A stretch of DNA of 49,643 nucleotides from positions 1 to 49,643 of the forward strand of contig CAJTLI010000018.1 of assembly GCA_910577525.1 (NCBI GenBank). Direction: 5' to 3'. The notes under the pieces are model-generated. The model made no database searches. It was not told the DNA's origin and worked only from the letters and a program-made list of their open reading frames with translations. How positions within the stretch are numbered: position 1 is the stretch's first letter; each line of letters starts with the position of its first letter. Of this stretch, positions 27,197 to 35,638 are shown piece by piece. Origin of the DNA: an uncultured Oscillospiraceae bacterium (lineage in GTDB: Bacteria > Bacillota > Clostridia > Oscillospirales > Oscillospiraceae). A program made the translations under genes and the position numbers.

Positions 27197-27682
27197 ATGG
27201 AATTGATGCAGTGGCTGACGGACACCATGGCGGGGGAATTCACCCTCACCGTGCTGGTGTCCATGATTCCGGTGGTGGAGCTGCGGGGGGGCATCCCCTT
27301 CGGCGTGGCCGCCGGACTGCCGGTGTGGGCGGCGTTCCTGGCCGCCGTCATCGGCAACCTGATTCCCGTCCCCTTCATCATCGTCTATATCCGGCGCATT
27401 TTCCAGTGGATGCGGCGGCACATGCCCAAGCTCAACCGCATGGTGGACGCCCTGGAGCGCAAGGCCCACCTCAAGGGCCGCCGGGTGAGCAAATACAAAT
27501 ACCTGGGGCTGGCCCTGTTCGTGGCCATCCCCCTGCCCGGCACCGGGGCCTGGACGGGCTCTCTGGCGGCGGCGTTTCTGGATATGCCCCTGCGGAAGGC
27601 CATCCCGTCGGTGGTGGCGGGGGTGCTGGCGGCGGGCATGGCCATCAGCATTTTGACCTACGGCGTGGTGAACCTTTTCTGA
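27197..27682 (+). CDS. Small multidrug-export family membrane protein (COG2426 type)
   Basis: A 161-residue, hydrophobic protein. It shows the family pattern MIPVVELRGGIPFGVAAGLP at the N-terminus, AVIGNLIPVPFIIVYIRRIF, a basic loop, then ALFVAIPLPGTGAWTGSLAA, with two internal halves each carrying a PxP or GxG turn. The family is labelled as putative small-molecule exporters, without proven substrates. It starts 6 bases after uvrA, so it is probably co-transcribed. Confidence 0.85.
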   Translation: MELMQWLTDTMAGEFTLTVLVSMIPVVELRGGIPFGVAAGLPVWAAFLAAVIGNLIPVPFIIVYIRRIFQWMRRHMPKLNRMVDALERKAHLKGRRVSKYKYLGLALFVAIPLPGTGAWTGSLAAAFLDMPLRKAIPSVVAGVLAAGMAISILTYGVVNLF

Positions 27683-27759
27683 ACGCCCCCGCCCCGGCGG
27701 GTGGCAAAACGCCCCCTCCCGGCATAGAATGGCCCACGTTTAAAGAGGAGGCGTCGGAT

Positions 27760-28071
27760 ATGGGGTCGGTTTTTGAATTGTTGGCGGTGCTGCTGGCGGC
27801 CTTCGGGCTGGTGAGCCTGGGCTGGCTGGCGGTGGGGGCGCTGCTGCTGCCCGGGGTGTGCCCCGCCCGGATGGTGGTGGAGGCCAGCGGCGACGGCGGC
27901 GGGCTGGAGCAGACCGTCAAGGCCCTGCTGTGGCTGCGCCGCACCGGGCTGTGGTGGGGCCGGGTGGTCATCGAGGACTGCGGCCTGGACCGGAACGGCG
28001 AGGCCCTGGCCCGGGCGCTGGGCGCCCAGCCCGGCGTGGAATTCTTCCAGGACAATATTGACTGCGTTTGA
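27760..28071 (+). CDS. Small membrane-anchored protein, unknown function
   Basis: A 103-residue protein with SD AAAGAGGAGG 8 bases upstream of the ATG. One long N-terminal hydrophobic segment (ELLAVLLAAFGLVSLGWLAV, then GALLLPG) is followed by a soluble part (ARMVVEASGDGGGLEQTVKA, later GVEFFQDNIDCV). No family recognised. The longer open frame starting at 27211 is a shadow of the preceding gene. It lies between the exporter and the M32 peptidase genes. Confidence 0.65.
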   Translation: MGSVFELLAVLLAAFGLVSLGWLAVGALLLPGVCPARMVVEASGDGGGLEQTVKALLWLRRTGLWWGRVVIEDCGLDRNGEALARALGAQPGVEFFQDNIDCV

Positions 28072-28103
28072 CCGCAGATCACAAAAGAAACGAGGAATGC
28101 GAC

Positions 28104-29600
28104 ATGGAATTGACCGAGGCATTGGCCAAGCTGGCCGAGCTGGAAAAAAAGCTGTACGCCTACCAGGCGGCGGACTCCGCCCTCTACCTGGACGGCACCA
28201 CCGTGGCTCCCCGCGACACCGCCGAGGGCCGGGGCGTGGCGCTGGGCGTGCTGGCGGGGGAGCGGCACAAGCTGTTCTCCGCCCCTGAGACGGGGGAGCT
28301 GCTGGACTTTTTGTGGGAGAGGCGGGGGGAGCTGGACCAGCTCCGGCGCCGTCAGGTGGAGGAGCTGCGCCGGTCCTACGCCCAGCTCACCCGCATCCCG
28401 GCGGAGGAGTATATGGAGTACGCCATGCTGACCAACGAGGCGGACGACCTGTGGCACCGGGCCAAGGAGAAGAGCGATTTTGAGCTGTTCCGCCCGGTGC
28501 TGGAAAAGCTGGTGGCCTTCAACATCAAATTCGCCGGGTACTATGACGCCTCCAAGGCCCCCTACGACGCCCTGCTCAACGAGTACGAGCGGGGGGTGGA
28601 CATGGCCTATCTGGACAGTTTCTTCGCCACCCTCCGGCAGCGCATTGTCCCCCTGCTCCACGCCGTGATGGCCAAGGAGCCCCCCGACGACTCCTTCCTG
28701 CGGCGGCGCTATCCCCTGGAGGCCCAGCGGAGGTTTTCCGACTACCTGATGGAGGTGCTGGAGCTGGACCGGAACCACTGCGCCATCGGCGAGACGGAGC
28801 ACCCCTATACCCTGGAGTTCAACAACAAGGACGTGCGGATTACCACCAATTATAACGAGAACGACGTGGGCTTCTCCATGTACTCCGTCATCCACGAGGG
28901 GGGCCACGCCAAGTATGAGCTGGACATCTGCGACGAGGTCCAGTACACCTGCCTGTCGGGCGGGGTGTCCATGGGCGTCCACGAGAGCCAGTCCCGGTTC
29001 TACGAGAACCTGATCGGCCGGTCCCTGCCCTTTATCCGGGCCATATTCCCCAAAATGAAGGAGTTTTTCCCGGAACAGCTGGCCGGCGTGACGGCGGAGC
29101 AGTTCTACCGGGCGGTGAACAAGGTCCAGCCCTCCCTGGTCCGCACCGAGGCGGACGAGCTCACCTACTGCCTCCACATCATGGTCCGCTATGAGATCGA
29201 GAAGCAGCTCATCGGCGGCACGCTGGAGGTCAAGGACGTGCCCGAGACCTGGAACCGGCTGTACCAGGAGTACCTGGGGGTGGACGTGCCCGACGACAAG
29301 CGGGGCTGCCTCCAGGACTCCCACTGGTCCGGCGGGGCCTTTGGCTACTTCCCCTCCTACGCCCTGGGCAGCGCCTACGGGGCCCAGATGCTGAAGAACA
29401 TGGAGGCGGAGACGGACGTGTGGGGCCCGGTGTCCCGGGGCGATCTGTCGGTTGTCTCCGGCTGGCTGCGGGAAAAGGTCCACAAGTTCGGCGGCCTGCT
29501 GGAGCCCGCGGACGTGGTGAAAAACGCCTGCGGACAGTTTGACCCCACGGTGTTCGCGGACTACCTGGAGAAGAAGTACTCCGCGCTGTACGGACTGTGA
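28104..29600 (+). CDS. M32-family thermostable metallocarboxypeptidase
   Basis: A 498-residue protein. The zinc motif is HEGGH (His264, Glu265, His268), with the family segments GVSMGVHESQSRFYENLIGR, IRTEADEL-like VRTEADELTYCLHIM and FGYFPSYALGSAYGAQM. It releases C-terminal residues from peptides in the cytosol. The ATG at 28104 is preferred (SD GAGGAA) to the TTG frame start at 28068. It is followed after 9 bases by the UPF0340 gene. Confidence 0.95.
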   Translation: MELTEALAKLAELEKKLYAYQAADSALYLDGTTVAPRDTAEGRGVALGVLAGERHKLFSAPETGELLDFLWERRGELDQLRRRQVEELRRSYAQLTRIPAEEYMEYAMLTNEADDLWHRAKEKSDFELFRPVLEKLVAFNIKFAGYYDASKAPYDALLNEYERGVDMAYLDSFFATLRQRIVPLLHAVMAKEPPDDSFLRRRYPLEAQRRFSDYLMEVLELDRNHCAIGETEHPYTLEFNNKDVRITTNYNENDVGFSMYSVIHEGGHAKYELDICDEVQYTCLSGGVSMGVHESQSRFYENLIGRSLPFIRAIFPKMKEFFPEQLAGVTAEQFYRAVNKVQPSLVRTEADELTYCLHIMVRYEIEKQLIGGTLEVKDVPETWNRLYQEYLGVDVPDDKRGCLQDSHWSGGAFGYFPSYALGSAYGAQMLKNMEAETDVWGPVSRGDLSVVSGWLREKVHKFGGLLEPADVVKNACGQFDPTVFADYLEKKYSALYGL

Positions 29601-29609
29601 GGGCGGGCC

Positions 29610-30158
29610 ATGGAACCGGATTTTTCTTTGATTGAGGCTCAGGCCCGGACCGCGGCCGCGGAGCTGCTGGACGCCGCCGGGCTGTGGGCCGGGGACATTT
29701 TTGTGGTGGGCTGCTCCTCCTCCGAGGTGCTGGGAGGGCGGATCGGAAAGGCCTCCAGCCCGGAGGCGGCGGAGGCGGTGTTTTCGGGTATCTACCCCGT
29801 TTTACAGGAGCGGGGCGTATACCTGGCCGCCCAGTGCTGCGAGCATCTGAACCGGGCGCTCATCGTCGAGGGGGACTGCGCCCAGCGGTACGGCCTTGAG
29901 CCGGTGTGCGTGATTCCCCAGCCCAAGGCGGGGGGCTCCTTCGCCGCCCGGGCCTGGCGGAGCTTTCAGCGCCCCACGGCGGTGGAGCATATCCGGGCCC
30001 ACGCCGGACTGGACATCGGCGGCGCCCTCATCGGAATGCACCTGCGGGAGGTGGCGGTGCCCGTGCGGCTCAGCCTGGACCACATTGGGCAGGCCATTCT
30101 GCTGTGCGCCCGCACCCGGCCCAAGTTCATCGGCGGAAGCCGGGCGGTGTACGAATAA
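29610..30158 (+). CDS. UPF0340 / TIGR01440 family protein (YwlG-like)
   Basis: A 182-residue protein. The family marks are FVVGCSSSEVLGGRIGKASS near the N-terminus, AAQCCEHLNRALIVE, a GGSFAARAWRSF segment and DIGGALIGMHLREVAVPVR near the end, including the conserved Cys-Cys-Glu-His. Function unknown; the family occurs widely in Firmicutes. It is the end of the operon with M32 and is followed by a terminator at 30198-30230. Confidence 0.92.
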   Translation: MEPDFSLIEAQARTAAAELLDAAGLWAGDIFVVGCSSSEVLGGRIGKASSPEAAEAVFSGIYPVLQERGVYLAAQCCEHLNRALIVEGDCAQRYGLEPVCVIPQPKAGGSFAARAWRSFQRPTAVEHIRAHAGLDIGGALIGMHLREVAVPVRLSLDHIGQAILLCARTRPKFIGGSRAVYE

Positions 30159-30197
30159 AAAGGCCGCCCCCTGCCTGTCCACAAGCAAAAATATGAC

Positions 30198-30230
30198 GCG
30201 AAAAATCCGCACAAAGTGCGGATTTTTCGC
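30198..30230 (+). terminator. Terminator after UPF0340 gene (also reads from the tRNA-Leu side)
   Basis: A 15-base perfect stem (30198-30212 with 30216-30230) with loop AAA and a run of T in the 3' arm. It lies 40 bases past the gene and 25 bases past the tRNA-Leu end on the other strand. Confidence 0.82.
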
Positions 30231-30254
30231 GCGCAGCTTGTTCACGACACAGTT

Positions 30255-30339
30255 TGGTACGGGCAGTGGGGGTCGAACCCACACGGATCGCTCCACAGGA
30301 ACCTAAATCCTGCGCGTCTGCCAATTCCGCCATGCCCGC
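30255..30339 (-). tRNA. tRNA-Leu (anticodon UAG)
   Basis: An 85-base class II tRNA with CCA encoded. Anticodon stem CAGGA/TCCTG encloses TTTAGGT, giving UAG (reads CUN). Acceptor GCGGGCA pairs with TGCCCGT with a terminal G-U. The variable arm and TTCGA T loop are present. Confidence 0.97.
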
Positions 30340-30344
30340 ATGTG

Positions 30345-30373
30345 GGCGGCAGGACAACCCTGCCGCCGTTTTT
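30345..30373 (+). terminator. Stem-loop with T tract
   Basis: GGCGGCAGG (30345-30353) pairs with CCTGCCGCC (30359-30367), followed by G and five T. It is oriented as a plus-strand terminator but lies beyond the tRNA-Leu gene, at the edge of a repeat region. Confidence 0.55.
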
Positions 30374-30555
30374 GAATCAGTTCTTCCTTGAGGAAGCACT
30401 GATTCAATGCGTCTGCGGCATCTTGCGAAAATTTTGCACCATAATTTTGTTGCGATTTCTTGAAATAAACACAATTATTCCCGCGAAATCGCGCCGCATT
30501 CTGGCGCAAAATTTCTTCGCAATCTGCTTTTGCCGATTTCATCAGTCCTTCCTTA
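30374..30555 (-). repeat. Dispersed-repeat region between tRNA-Leu and lysA
   Basis: It contains a long imperfect palindrome (30373-30406, arms TGAATCAGT/ACTGATTCA), several GCAAAATTT/AAATTTTGC-like inverted segments, and the motif ATCAGTCCTTCCTTA (30541-30555). That motif is repeated exactly at 43504-43518 and nearly at 30376-30389. It is AT-richer than its neighbours. An open frame of 78 codons (from 30539) runs through it into the tRNA and is not counted as a gene. Confidence 0.55.
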
Positions 30556-30562
30556 ATCCGGC

Positions 30563-31819
30563 TTACCACACCAGGGTGGCAAAATAGTCCTCCGGCGTCT
30601 CCGCCCGCCGCATCAGTTCCACCGAGCCGTCCTCTTTCAGCAGCAGCTCCGCCGAGCGCAGCTTGCCGTTGTAATTATAGCCCATAGAAAAGCCGTGGGC
30701 GCCGGTGTCATGAATCGCCAGGATGTCGCCGGTCTCGATCTCCGGCAGCGCCCGGTCAATGGCAAACTTGTCGCTGTTTTCGCACAGGGACCCTACCACG
30801 TCGTACACATGGTCACAGGGCGCGTCCTCCTTGCCCAGCACCGTGATGTGGTGATAGGCCCCGTAGACGGCGGGCCGCATCAGATTGGCGGCGCAGGCGT
30901 CCACCCCGATATACTCCTTATAGATGTGCTTGGCATGGACGGCGGTGGTAATCAGGTGGCCGAAGGGGGCCAGCATAAACCGGCCCAGCTCGGTGAAGAC
31001 GGCCACATCCCCCATCCCAGCGGGGACCAGAATCTCCTCGTAGGCGCGGCGCACCCCTTCGCCGATGACCGCGATGTCATTGGCGGGCTGGTCCGGGCGG
31101 TAGGGCACCCCTACGCCCCCGGACAGGTTGATGAACGCCACGTGACAGCCGGTCTCCTCCGCCACGTCTGCCGCCGTCTGGAACAGCAGCCGGGCCAGGG
31201 CGGGGTAGTACTCGTTGGAAATCGTGTTGGAGGCCAAAAAGGCGTGAATGCCGAAACGCTTCGCCCCCAGCTCCCGCAGACGGGCAAAGGCCTGGGCCAG
31301 CTGAGGCCGGGTCATGCCGTACTTGGCCTGGCCCGGATTGTCCATCACCTGGAAGCCCTCCTTGCTCTCCCCCAGAGTAAATACCCCGCCGGGATTGAAG
31401 CGGCAGCACACCGTCTCCGGCACTCCGCCCAGCGTGTTATACAGGAAGTCCACGTGGGTCAGGTCGTCCAGGTTGATATAAGCCCCCAATTTAGCGGCCA
31501 GCTCGAACTCCGACCCCGGGGTCTCGTTGGAGGAGAACATGATTTCAGTCCCGGAAAACCCGCACCGCTCGGACATCATCAGCTCGGTGAGGGAGGAGCA
31601 GTCCACGCCGCAGCCCTCCTCCCGCAGAATTTTGAGGATGCCGGGGGTGGGGGTGGCCTTGACGGCAAAATATTCCTTGAACCCCGGGTTCCAGGCGAAG
31701 GCGGCCTTCAGCGCCCGGGCGTTTTCCCGGATGCCCCGCTCGTCGTAGATGTGGAAGGGGGTGGGGAACGTCTTGACGATCTCCCGGGCCTGGGCCAGGG
31801 TGAGGAAGGGCTTTTTCAT
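30563..31819 (-). CDS. lysA: Diaminopimelate decarboxylase
   Basis: A 418-residue, PLP-dependent alanine-racemase-fold decarboxylase that makes L-lysine from meso-diaminopimelate. The PLP lysine is in KEYFAVKATPTPG (Lys54 predicted). Other family segments are GCGVDCSSLTEL, the phosphate-binding NLSGGVGVPYRP and the substrate segment CENSDKFAIDR. The start is the ATG at 31819 with SD AAGGAG, 9 bases upstream; the open frame to 32107 reads through a promoter and a MITE. It is a monocistronic gene with its own promoter. Confidence 0.9.
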   Translation of the reverse strand: MKKPFLTLAQAREIVKTFPTPFHIYDERGIRENARALKAAFAWNPGFKEYFAVKATPTPGILKILREEGCGVDCSSLTELMMSERCGFSGTEIMFSSNETPGSEFELAAKLGAYINLDDLTHVDFLYNTLGGVPETVCCRFNPGGVFTLGESKEGFQVMDNPGQAKYGMTRPQLAQAFARLRELGAKRFGIHAFLASNTISNEYYPALARLLFQTAADVAEETGCHVAFINLSGGVGVPYRPDQPANDIAVIGEGVRRAYEEILVPAGMGDVAVFTELGRFMLAPFGHLITTAVHAKHIYKEYIGVDACAANLMRPAVYGAYHHITVLGKEDAPCDHVYDVVGSLCENSDKFAIDRALPEIETGDILAIHDTGAHGFSMGYNYNGKLRSAELLLKEDGSVELMRRAETPEDYFATLVW

Positions 31820-31852
31820 CTCTATGATCTCCTTGGATGTGGTCTGCCCGTT

Positions 31853-31881
31853 ATCATATCCGATTTTGAGCCGGTTGTCAA
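31853..31881 (-). promoter_or_regulatory. Promoter of lysA
   Basis: -35 TTGACA (31881-31876), 17-base spacer, -10 TATGAT (31858-31853) on the minus strand, 34 bases before the ATG. Confidence 0.82.
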
Positions 31882-31894
31882 CTGTCCGCCGCCT

Positions 31895-32056
31895 CAGAAG
31901 CTGTACCAATCGCCAAAGTTCAGATCCGCAAGCTAAAATTGCCGGTGGCAAGGCGAACGATCGCGGGAATACTTTGTGTATCTCAAGATCTTTCAACGCG
32001 GCCAGCGGCAATTTGGGCCGCAAAGCTGGGTGCTGAGGCGATCGGTACAGCTTCTC
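31895..32056. repeat. MITE-like palindromic element (about 162 bases)
   Basis: The ends form 20-base inverted repeats with two differences (31895-31914 and 32037-32056, core GAAGCTGTACC). Inner segments such as AAATTGCCGGTGGC and its inverted partner near 32000 extend the palindrome. It has no coding capacity. Its right end supplies the stop codon of the SnoaL-like gene, and its left end abuts the lysA promoter. Confidence 0.7.
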
Positions 32057-32474
32057 AAAACCACAGGGCCGGTCCGTCCCGGAATCTGGGCTCCGGGCCG
32101 GTCTCATAGGGGTCGTACCGGTCCTGGTTGCAGCCGAACTCCTGGAGGGAGAGGATCTTCCCCTCCGCCGTCCAGCGGATGAGGCTCATGCCCTCAAAAG
32201 CCTCTGCCTTTCCGTTCTCCATCCGGTTTTCAAAGGTCCATTCCACCACGCTCTGGTCTCCTCTGTGGAAAAACTGCCTGATGTCCCAGCGCAAAACTAC
32301 GCCTCGGGTATTCCACTCCTGAAACCAGTGGCGGATCTTGTCCAGCCCGTGGTACTCCGGCCCCCAGCTCTCGATGTACACCGCGTCCCGGTCGAACAGC
32401 TCCTCCGCGCCCTCGTCCGACTGGCGCAGCCACATCTCGAACCATCGCCTGATCGTTCGCTCTTTGTCCTCCAT
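32055..32474 (-). CDS. SnoaL-like / NTF2-fold protein
   Basis: A 139-residue protein with the SnoaL-like pattern: IRRWFEMWLRQSDEGAEELF, then DRDAVYIESWGPEYHG, IRHWFQEWN, VVEWTFENR and LIRWTAEGKILSLQEF. Such folds bind small ligands or catalyse simple eliminations; no function can be assigned. It begins 2 bases after the recD2 stop and so is translationally linked to it. The final residues and the TGA overlap the terminal repeat of the MITE at 31895-32056, so the original C-terminus may have differed. Confidence 0.8.
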   Translation of the reverse strand: MEDKERTIRRWFEMWLRQSDEGAEELFDRDAVYIESWGPEYHGLDKIRHWFQEWNTRGVVLRWDIRQFFHRGDQSVVEWTFENRMENGKAEAFEGMSLIRWTAEGKILSLQEFGCNQDRYDPYETGPEPRFRDGPALWF

Positions 32475-32475
32475 G

Positions 32476-34707
32476 TCAAGCCTCCATTCCCGTCTCCTGC
32501 AGCAGCCGGGTGCGCAGCGCGGAATACCGCCGGGCCTGCCGGTCGTTGGCCACCATCCGGGCCATCAGCTCGCCGTCCCCCACCAGGATAAACAGCTCCC
32601 GGGCCCGGGTGATGGCGGTGTACAGCACCCCCCGGGCCAGCAGGGACGGGGGCACGTCGCTGAGGGCCAGGATCACCGCCCGGTACTCGCTGCCCTGGGC
32701 CTTGTGGACGGTGACGGCGTAGGCGGGCTCCAGCTCCCCCAGCAGCTCCGGCGGGTAGGCCACCAGCCGCCCGTCGAAGGAGACGGTGATCCCCCCGGCG
32801 TTCACCTCCAGAATGGTGCCGATGTCCCCGTTGAACACCCCCATGTCCTTGGCCCCGGTGGCCGGGTCCTCCCAGAACAGGTCGTAGTTGTTCTTCACCT
32901 GCATCACCCGGTCCCCCTCCCGGAAAATGTAGGGGCCGAAGACCCGCTCCCCCTTGCCCTCGGCGGCGGGGTTCAGCGCCTCCTGAAGGGCCCGGTTCAG
33001 GGCGGCGGTGCCCGCCCCCCGCTTTCGGGTGGGGGTCAATACTTGAATCTGCTCGGGGGGAATGCCCATGTTCTGGGGCAGGCGGGTCCTGCACAGCTCC
33101 ACGATGGTGTCCGCCGTCTTGGCCGGGTCCCGCCGGCCCAGGTAAAAGAAATCCCTGGTCTTGTTTTTCAGCTCGGGCACGGTCCCCCGGTTCACCCCGT
33201 GGGCGTTCATGACGATGGCGCTCTCCTGGGCCTGGCGGAAGATCTCCGTCAGCGAGACCGCGGGCACCACGCCGGACCGGATCAGATGGTCCAGCACGTT
33301 GCCCGGCCCCACCGAGGGGAGCTGATCCGGGTCCCCCACCAGCACCAGGCGGCAGTCCCCCCGGAGGGCGGCCAGCAGCGCCGCCATGAGGGAGATGTCC
33401 ACCATGGAGGTCTCGTCCACAATGACCGCGTCCGCCTCCAGGGGGTCGTCCTGGTTTTTGGTAAAGGCCAGCTGGCCGGTGAAGGGGTCTATTTTCGTCT
33501 CCAGCAGGCGGTGGATGGTGAGGGCCTCCGCCCCGCAGGTCTCGCCGAGGCGCTTGGCGGCCCGGCCAGTGGGGGCGGCCAGGGCGGTCTCCAGCCCCAA
33601 GGTCTCGAACAGGGCCAGCACCCCCCGGAGAGAGGTGGTCTTGCCGGTGCCCGGCCCGCCGGTGAGCAGCATCGCCTGCCGGGAGGCGGCCAGCTCCACC
33701 GCCCTGCGCTGCTGCTGGGCGTATTGGATGCCCTGCTCCCGCTGGATGGCGCCGATGAGCTTGTCCAGCCCCTGGGGGGGCGTGATCTCCGCGCCGCACA
33801 TCTCCCCCAGCCGCATGGCCACATAGCACTCCGCGCCATACAGCCCGGCGGGGTAGCAGGCCGTCACCCCGGCGATGTCCTCCCGCACCACCTCGCCCCG
33901 CTCAATGAGGGCGTCCAGTCCCTGGGCGAGGCAGTCCCCCTCCACCCCGATGAGGGCGGCGGTGGCCCGCAAAAGCTTCTGCTCCGGCAGAAAGACGTGG
34001 CCGTTGTCGGCGTTGTGGTCCAGCTCGAAGATGAGGGCGGACTCCACCCGCTGGGGGTCGTCCCCCGCCACCCCCAGCTCGATGGCCAAGGCGTCCACCT
34101 GGGCGAAGGGAATCTCCAGGGAACGGTCGGCCAGCAGATAGGGATTGTCCCCCACCACGTCCACCGCCAGGTCGCCGAACCGCTTGTAGAGGGGCATGGC
34201 GGCGGACAGGGGCAGCTTGTGCCCGGACAGGAACTCCGCCAGGCGGCGCATCCCCATCTTCTGCCGGAAGTCCTCGCTGATGGCCCGGGCCCGCTTGGGG
34301 GACACCCCCCGTATTTCACACAGCTGCTCCGGGTCGTTCTCGATAACGGCCAGGGCCTGCGCCCCGAAGCGGTCCACAATCTGCCGGGCCAGCCCCATGC
34401 GGACGCCCTTGACCGCGCCGGAGGCCAGATATTCGAACACCGCCTTCTCTCCCACCGGCAGGCGCCGGGTGACAGCCTCCGCCTTGAACTGCTCGCCGTA
34501 GCTGGGGTGCCGGCCCCAGGCGCCCTCCAGCTCCAGCTCCTCGCCGGGGGCCACCCCGGGCATACAGCCCACCGCCGTTATTTCCCCGCCCTCGCCGCAG
34601 TCCAGCCTGAGCACCGTGTACCCATTTTCCTCGTTGCAGAACAGCACGGCGGATACGGTGCCCGCCACCTGATTCCGCTCCGCCGCCTCGGTGATGTCCG
34701 GCGCCAT
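32476..34707 (-). CDS. recD2: ATP-dependent RecD-like DNA helicase (RecD2)
   Basis: A 743-residue SF1B helicase. The N-terminal OB-like region (GTVSAVLFCNEENGYTVLRL, later GAWGRHPSYGEQFKAE) and helix-hairpin-helix segments (IRGVSPKRARAISEDF) are typical of RecD2. Walker A is LLTGGPGTGKTTSLRGVL, motif II is VDETSMVDISLM, motif III is VGDPDQLPSVGPGN and the C-terminal motif is TVHKAQGSEY followed by YTAITRARELF. It acts in DNA repair without RecBC. The ATG at 34707 has SD GGAGGG; the longer frame is not used because it begins upstream of the promoter. Confidence 0.93.
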   Translation of the reverse strand: MAPDITEAAERNQVAGTVSAVLFCNEENGYTVLRLDCGEGGEITAVGCMPGVAPGEELELEGAWGRHPSYGEQFKAEAVTRRLPVGEKAVFEYLASGAVKGVRMGLARQIVDRFGAQALAVIENDPEQLCEIRGVSPKRARAISEDFRQKMGMRRLAEFLSGHKLPLSAAMPLYKRFGDLAVDVVGDNPYLLADRSLEIPFAQVDALAIELGVAGDDPQRVESALIFELDHNADNGHVFLPEQKLLRATAALIGVEGDCLAQGLDALIERGEVVREDIAGVTACYPAGLYGAECYVAMRLGEMCGAEITPPQGLDKLIGAIQREQGIQYAQQQRRAVELAASRQAMLLTGGPGTGKTTSLRGVLALFETLGLETALAAPTGRAAKRLGETCGAEALTIHRLLETKIDPFTGQLAFTKNQDDPLEADAVIVDETSMVDISLMAALLAALRGDCRLVLVGDPDQLPSVGPGNVLDHLIRSGVVPAVSLTEIFRQAQESAIVMNAHGVNRGTVPELKNKTRDFFYLGRRDPAKTADTIVELCRTRLPQNMGIPPEQIQVLTPTRKRGAGTAALNRALQEALNPAAEGKGERVFGPYIFREGDRVMQVKNNYDLFWEDPATGAKDMGVFNGDIGTILEVNAGGITVSFDGRLVAYPPELLGELEPAYAVTVHKAQGSEYRAVILALSDVPPSLLARGVLYTAITRARELFILVGDGELMARMVANDRQARRYSALRTRLLQETGMEA

Positions 34708-34740
34708 GAAATCCCTCCGTCCAAACAAACGTTTTATGAT

Positions 34741-34769
34741 ATTATAGCAGGGGACGGCCGATTTTTCAA
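34741..34769 (-). promoter_or_regulatory. Promoter of recD2
   Basis: -35 TTGAAA (34769-34764), 17-base spacer, -10 TATAAT (34746-34741) on the minus strand, 33 bases before the ATG. Confidence 0.78.
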
Positions 34770-34827
34770 GGGGCAGGAGCAGATTGCGGCAAAATTTCCG
34801 CAGGACGCCGTATGCCGAAGGTGTTGG

Positions 34828-34856
34828 TTGACAGCCAGCCGGATTCATTTTATGCT
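34828..34856 (+). promoter_or_regulatory. Promoter of the lipoprotein-sigma factor operon
   Basis: -35 TTGACA (34828-34833), 17-base spacer, -10 TATGCT (34851-34856). The leader is about 140 bases and includes a second weak candidate near 34948. An ECF-type promoter was not recognised. Confidence 0.6.
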
Positions 34857-34999
34857 GCCGTCAGGCAGGTTCAAACGCGCTGGCAAGAAATCCCGAACCC
34901 GCAAAAATATTTTCAAACCATGCGACGAACCCGTCTGCTTTCTTACTTGTCAAGTGAAAGGCAGAACGCCTTATTATCACGGACATGGAGGAACAAACA

Positions 35000-35575
35000 A
35001 TGAAAAAGACACGTTATACCCTTGGCGTCATTTCCCTGCTGGCCGCTTCTCTGCTGGCGGGCTGTTCCGCGGGAGCCGCGGACGCCCCCAATGACAGCGC
35101 CGCGCAGAAGCCGGTCATCAACATCGAGGGCGTGGCCGCCGCCGTGGAGGAGGGAACCGTCACGCTGGACAGCGGCAAGGTCGTCCTCATCACGGAGGAA
35201 ACACAGTTTGCCCCCGACCCGGACAGCGACGGCACGGTCAGCCGGGACATTGCGGTGGGCAGCTTTATCCAGGGCTACACCGCGGACGACCCCGACGCCG
35301 AAACAGTGACGGCCAGCCGCATCTGGACGAATATCGCCCCCACCGGCGGCAGGGGCGGCAAGCTGGCCGTGAACTTCGAGGGCCGCGTGGCCGCGGTGGA
35401 GGGCGGCAAGGTGACGCTGGAGGACGGCCGGGCAGTGCTCACCGGCGGCGCCAACGTGTTCGCCCCCGACGGCAGCGCCGCCGGGATCGCCGTGGGCGAC
35501 TACATCCAGGGCTATGCGGAAGACCCCGAGGGCAGTGAAATCGCCGCGCAGTCCATCCTCGTTACCGCGCTTTAA
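35000..35575 (+). CDS. Lipoprotein with two tandem beta-rich repeats
   Basis: A 191-residue protein starting MKKTRYTLGVISLLAASLLA with lipobox LAGC; SD GGAGGA. The mature protein contains two copies of a roughly 65-residue unit. The first runs IEGVAAAVEEGTVTLDSGKV to IAVGSFIQGYTADDPDAETV; the second runs FEGRVAAVEGGKVTLEDGRA to IAVGDYIQGYAEDPEGSEIA. The pattern resembles OB-like, DUF5666-type secreted modules. Function unknown; it may be a surface sensor or binding protein. It precedes an ECF sigma gene by 63 bases, so it may be part of the same regulon. Confidence 0.75.
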   Translation: MKKTRYTLGVISLLAASLLAGCSAGAADAPNDSAAQKPVINIEGVAAAVEEGTVTLDSGKVVLITEETQFAPDPDSDGTVSRDIAVGSFIQGYTADDPDAETVTASRIWTNIAPTGGRGGKLAVNFEGRVAAVEGGKVTLEDGRAVLTGGANVFAPDGSAAGIAVGDYIQGYAEDPEGSEIAAQSILVTAL

Positions 35576-35638
35576 AATGAAAGGCGGCATGGCCCCCGGA
35601 CATCCCGGGGACTGTGCCGCGCTGGAAGGAGCCACGCC

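Noticed and set aside
27211..27759. N-terminal extension of the 103-residue membrane protein
   Set aside because: The extended frame is out-of-frame sequence of the exporter gene; an SD and membrane helix mark the real start at 27760.
30374..30555. Possible CRISPR array or riboswitch near lysA (lysine riboswitch was considered)
   Set aside because: The repeats are palindromic and irregular without equal spacers, and the region lies at the 3' side of lysA, not upstream. No lysine-riboswitch core was recognisable on the 5' side either. No CRISPR array was found anywhere in the window.
34812..35003. 63-codon plus-strand frame before the repeat lipoprotein
   Set aside because: It overlaps the promoter at 34828-34856 and has no SD; most likely untranslated leader.
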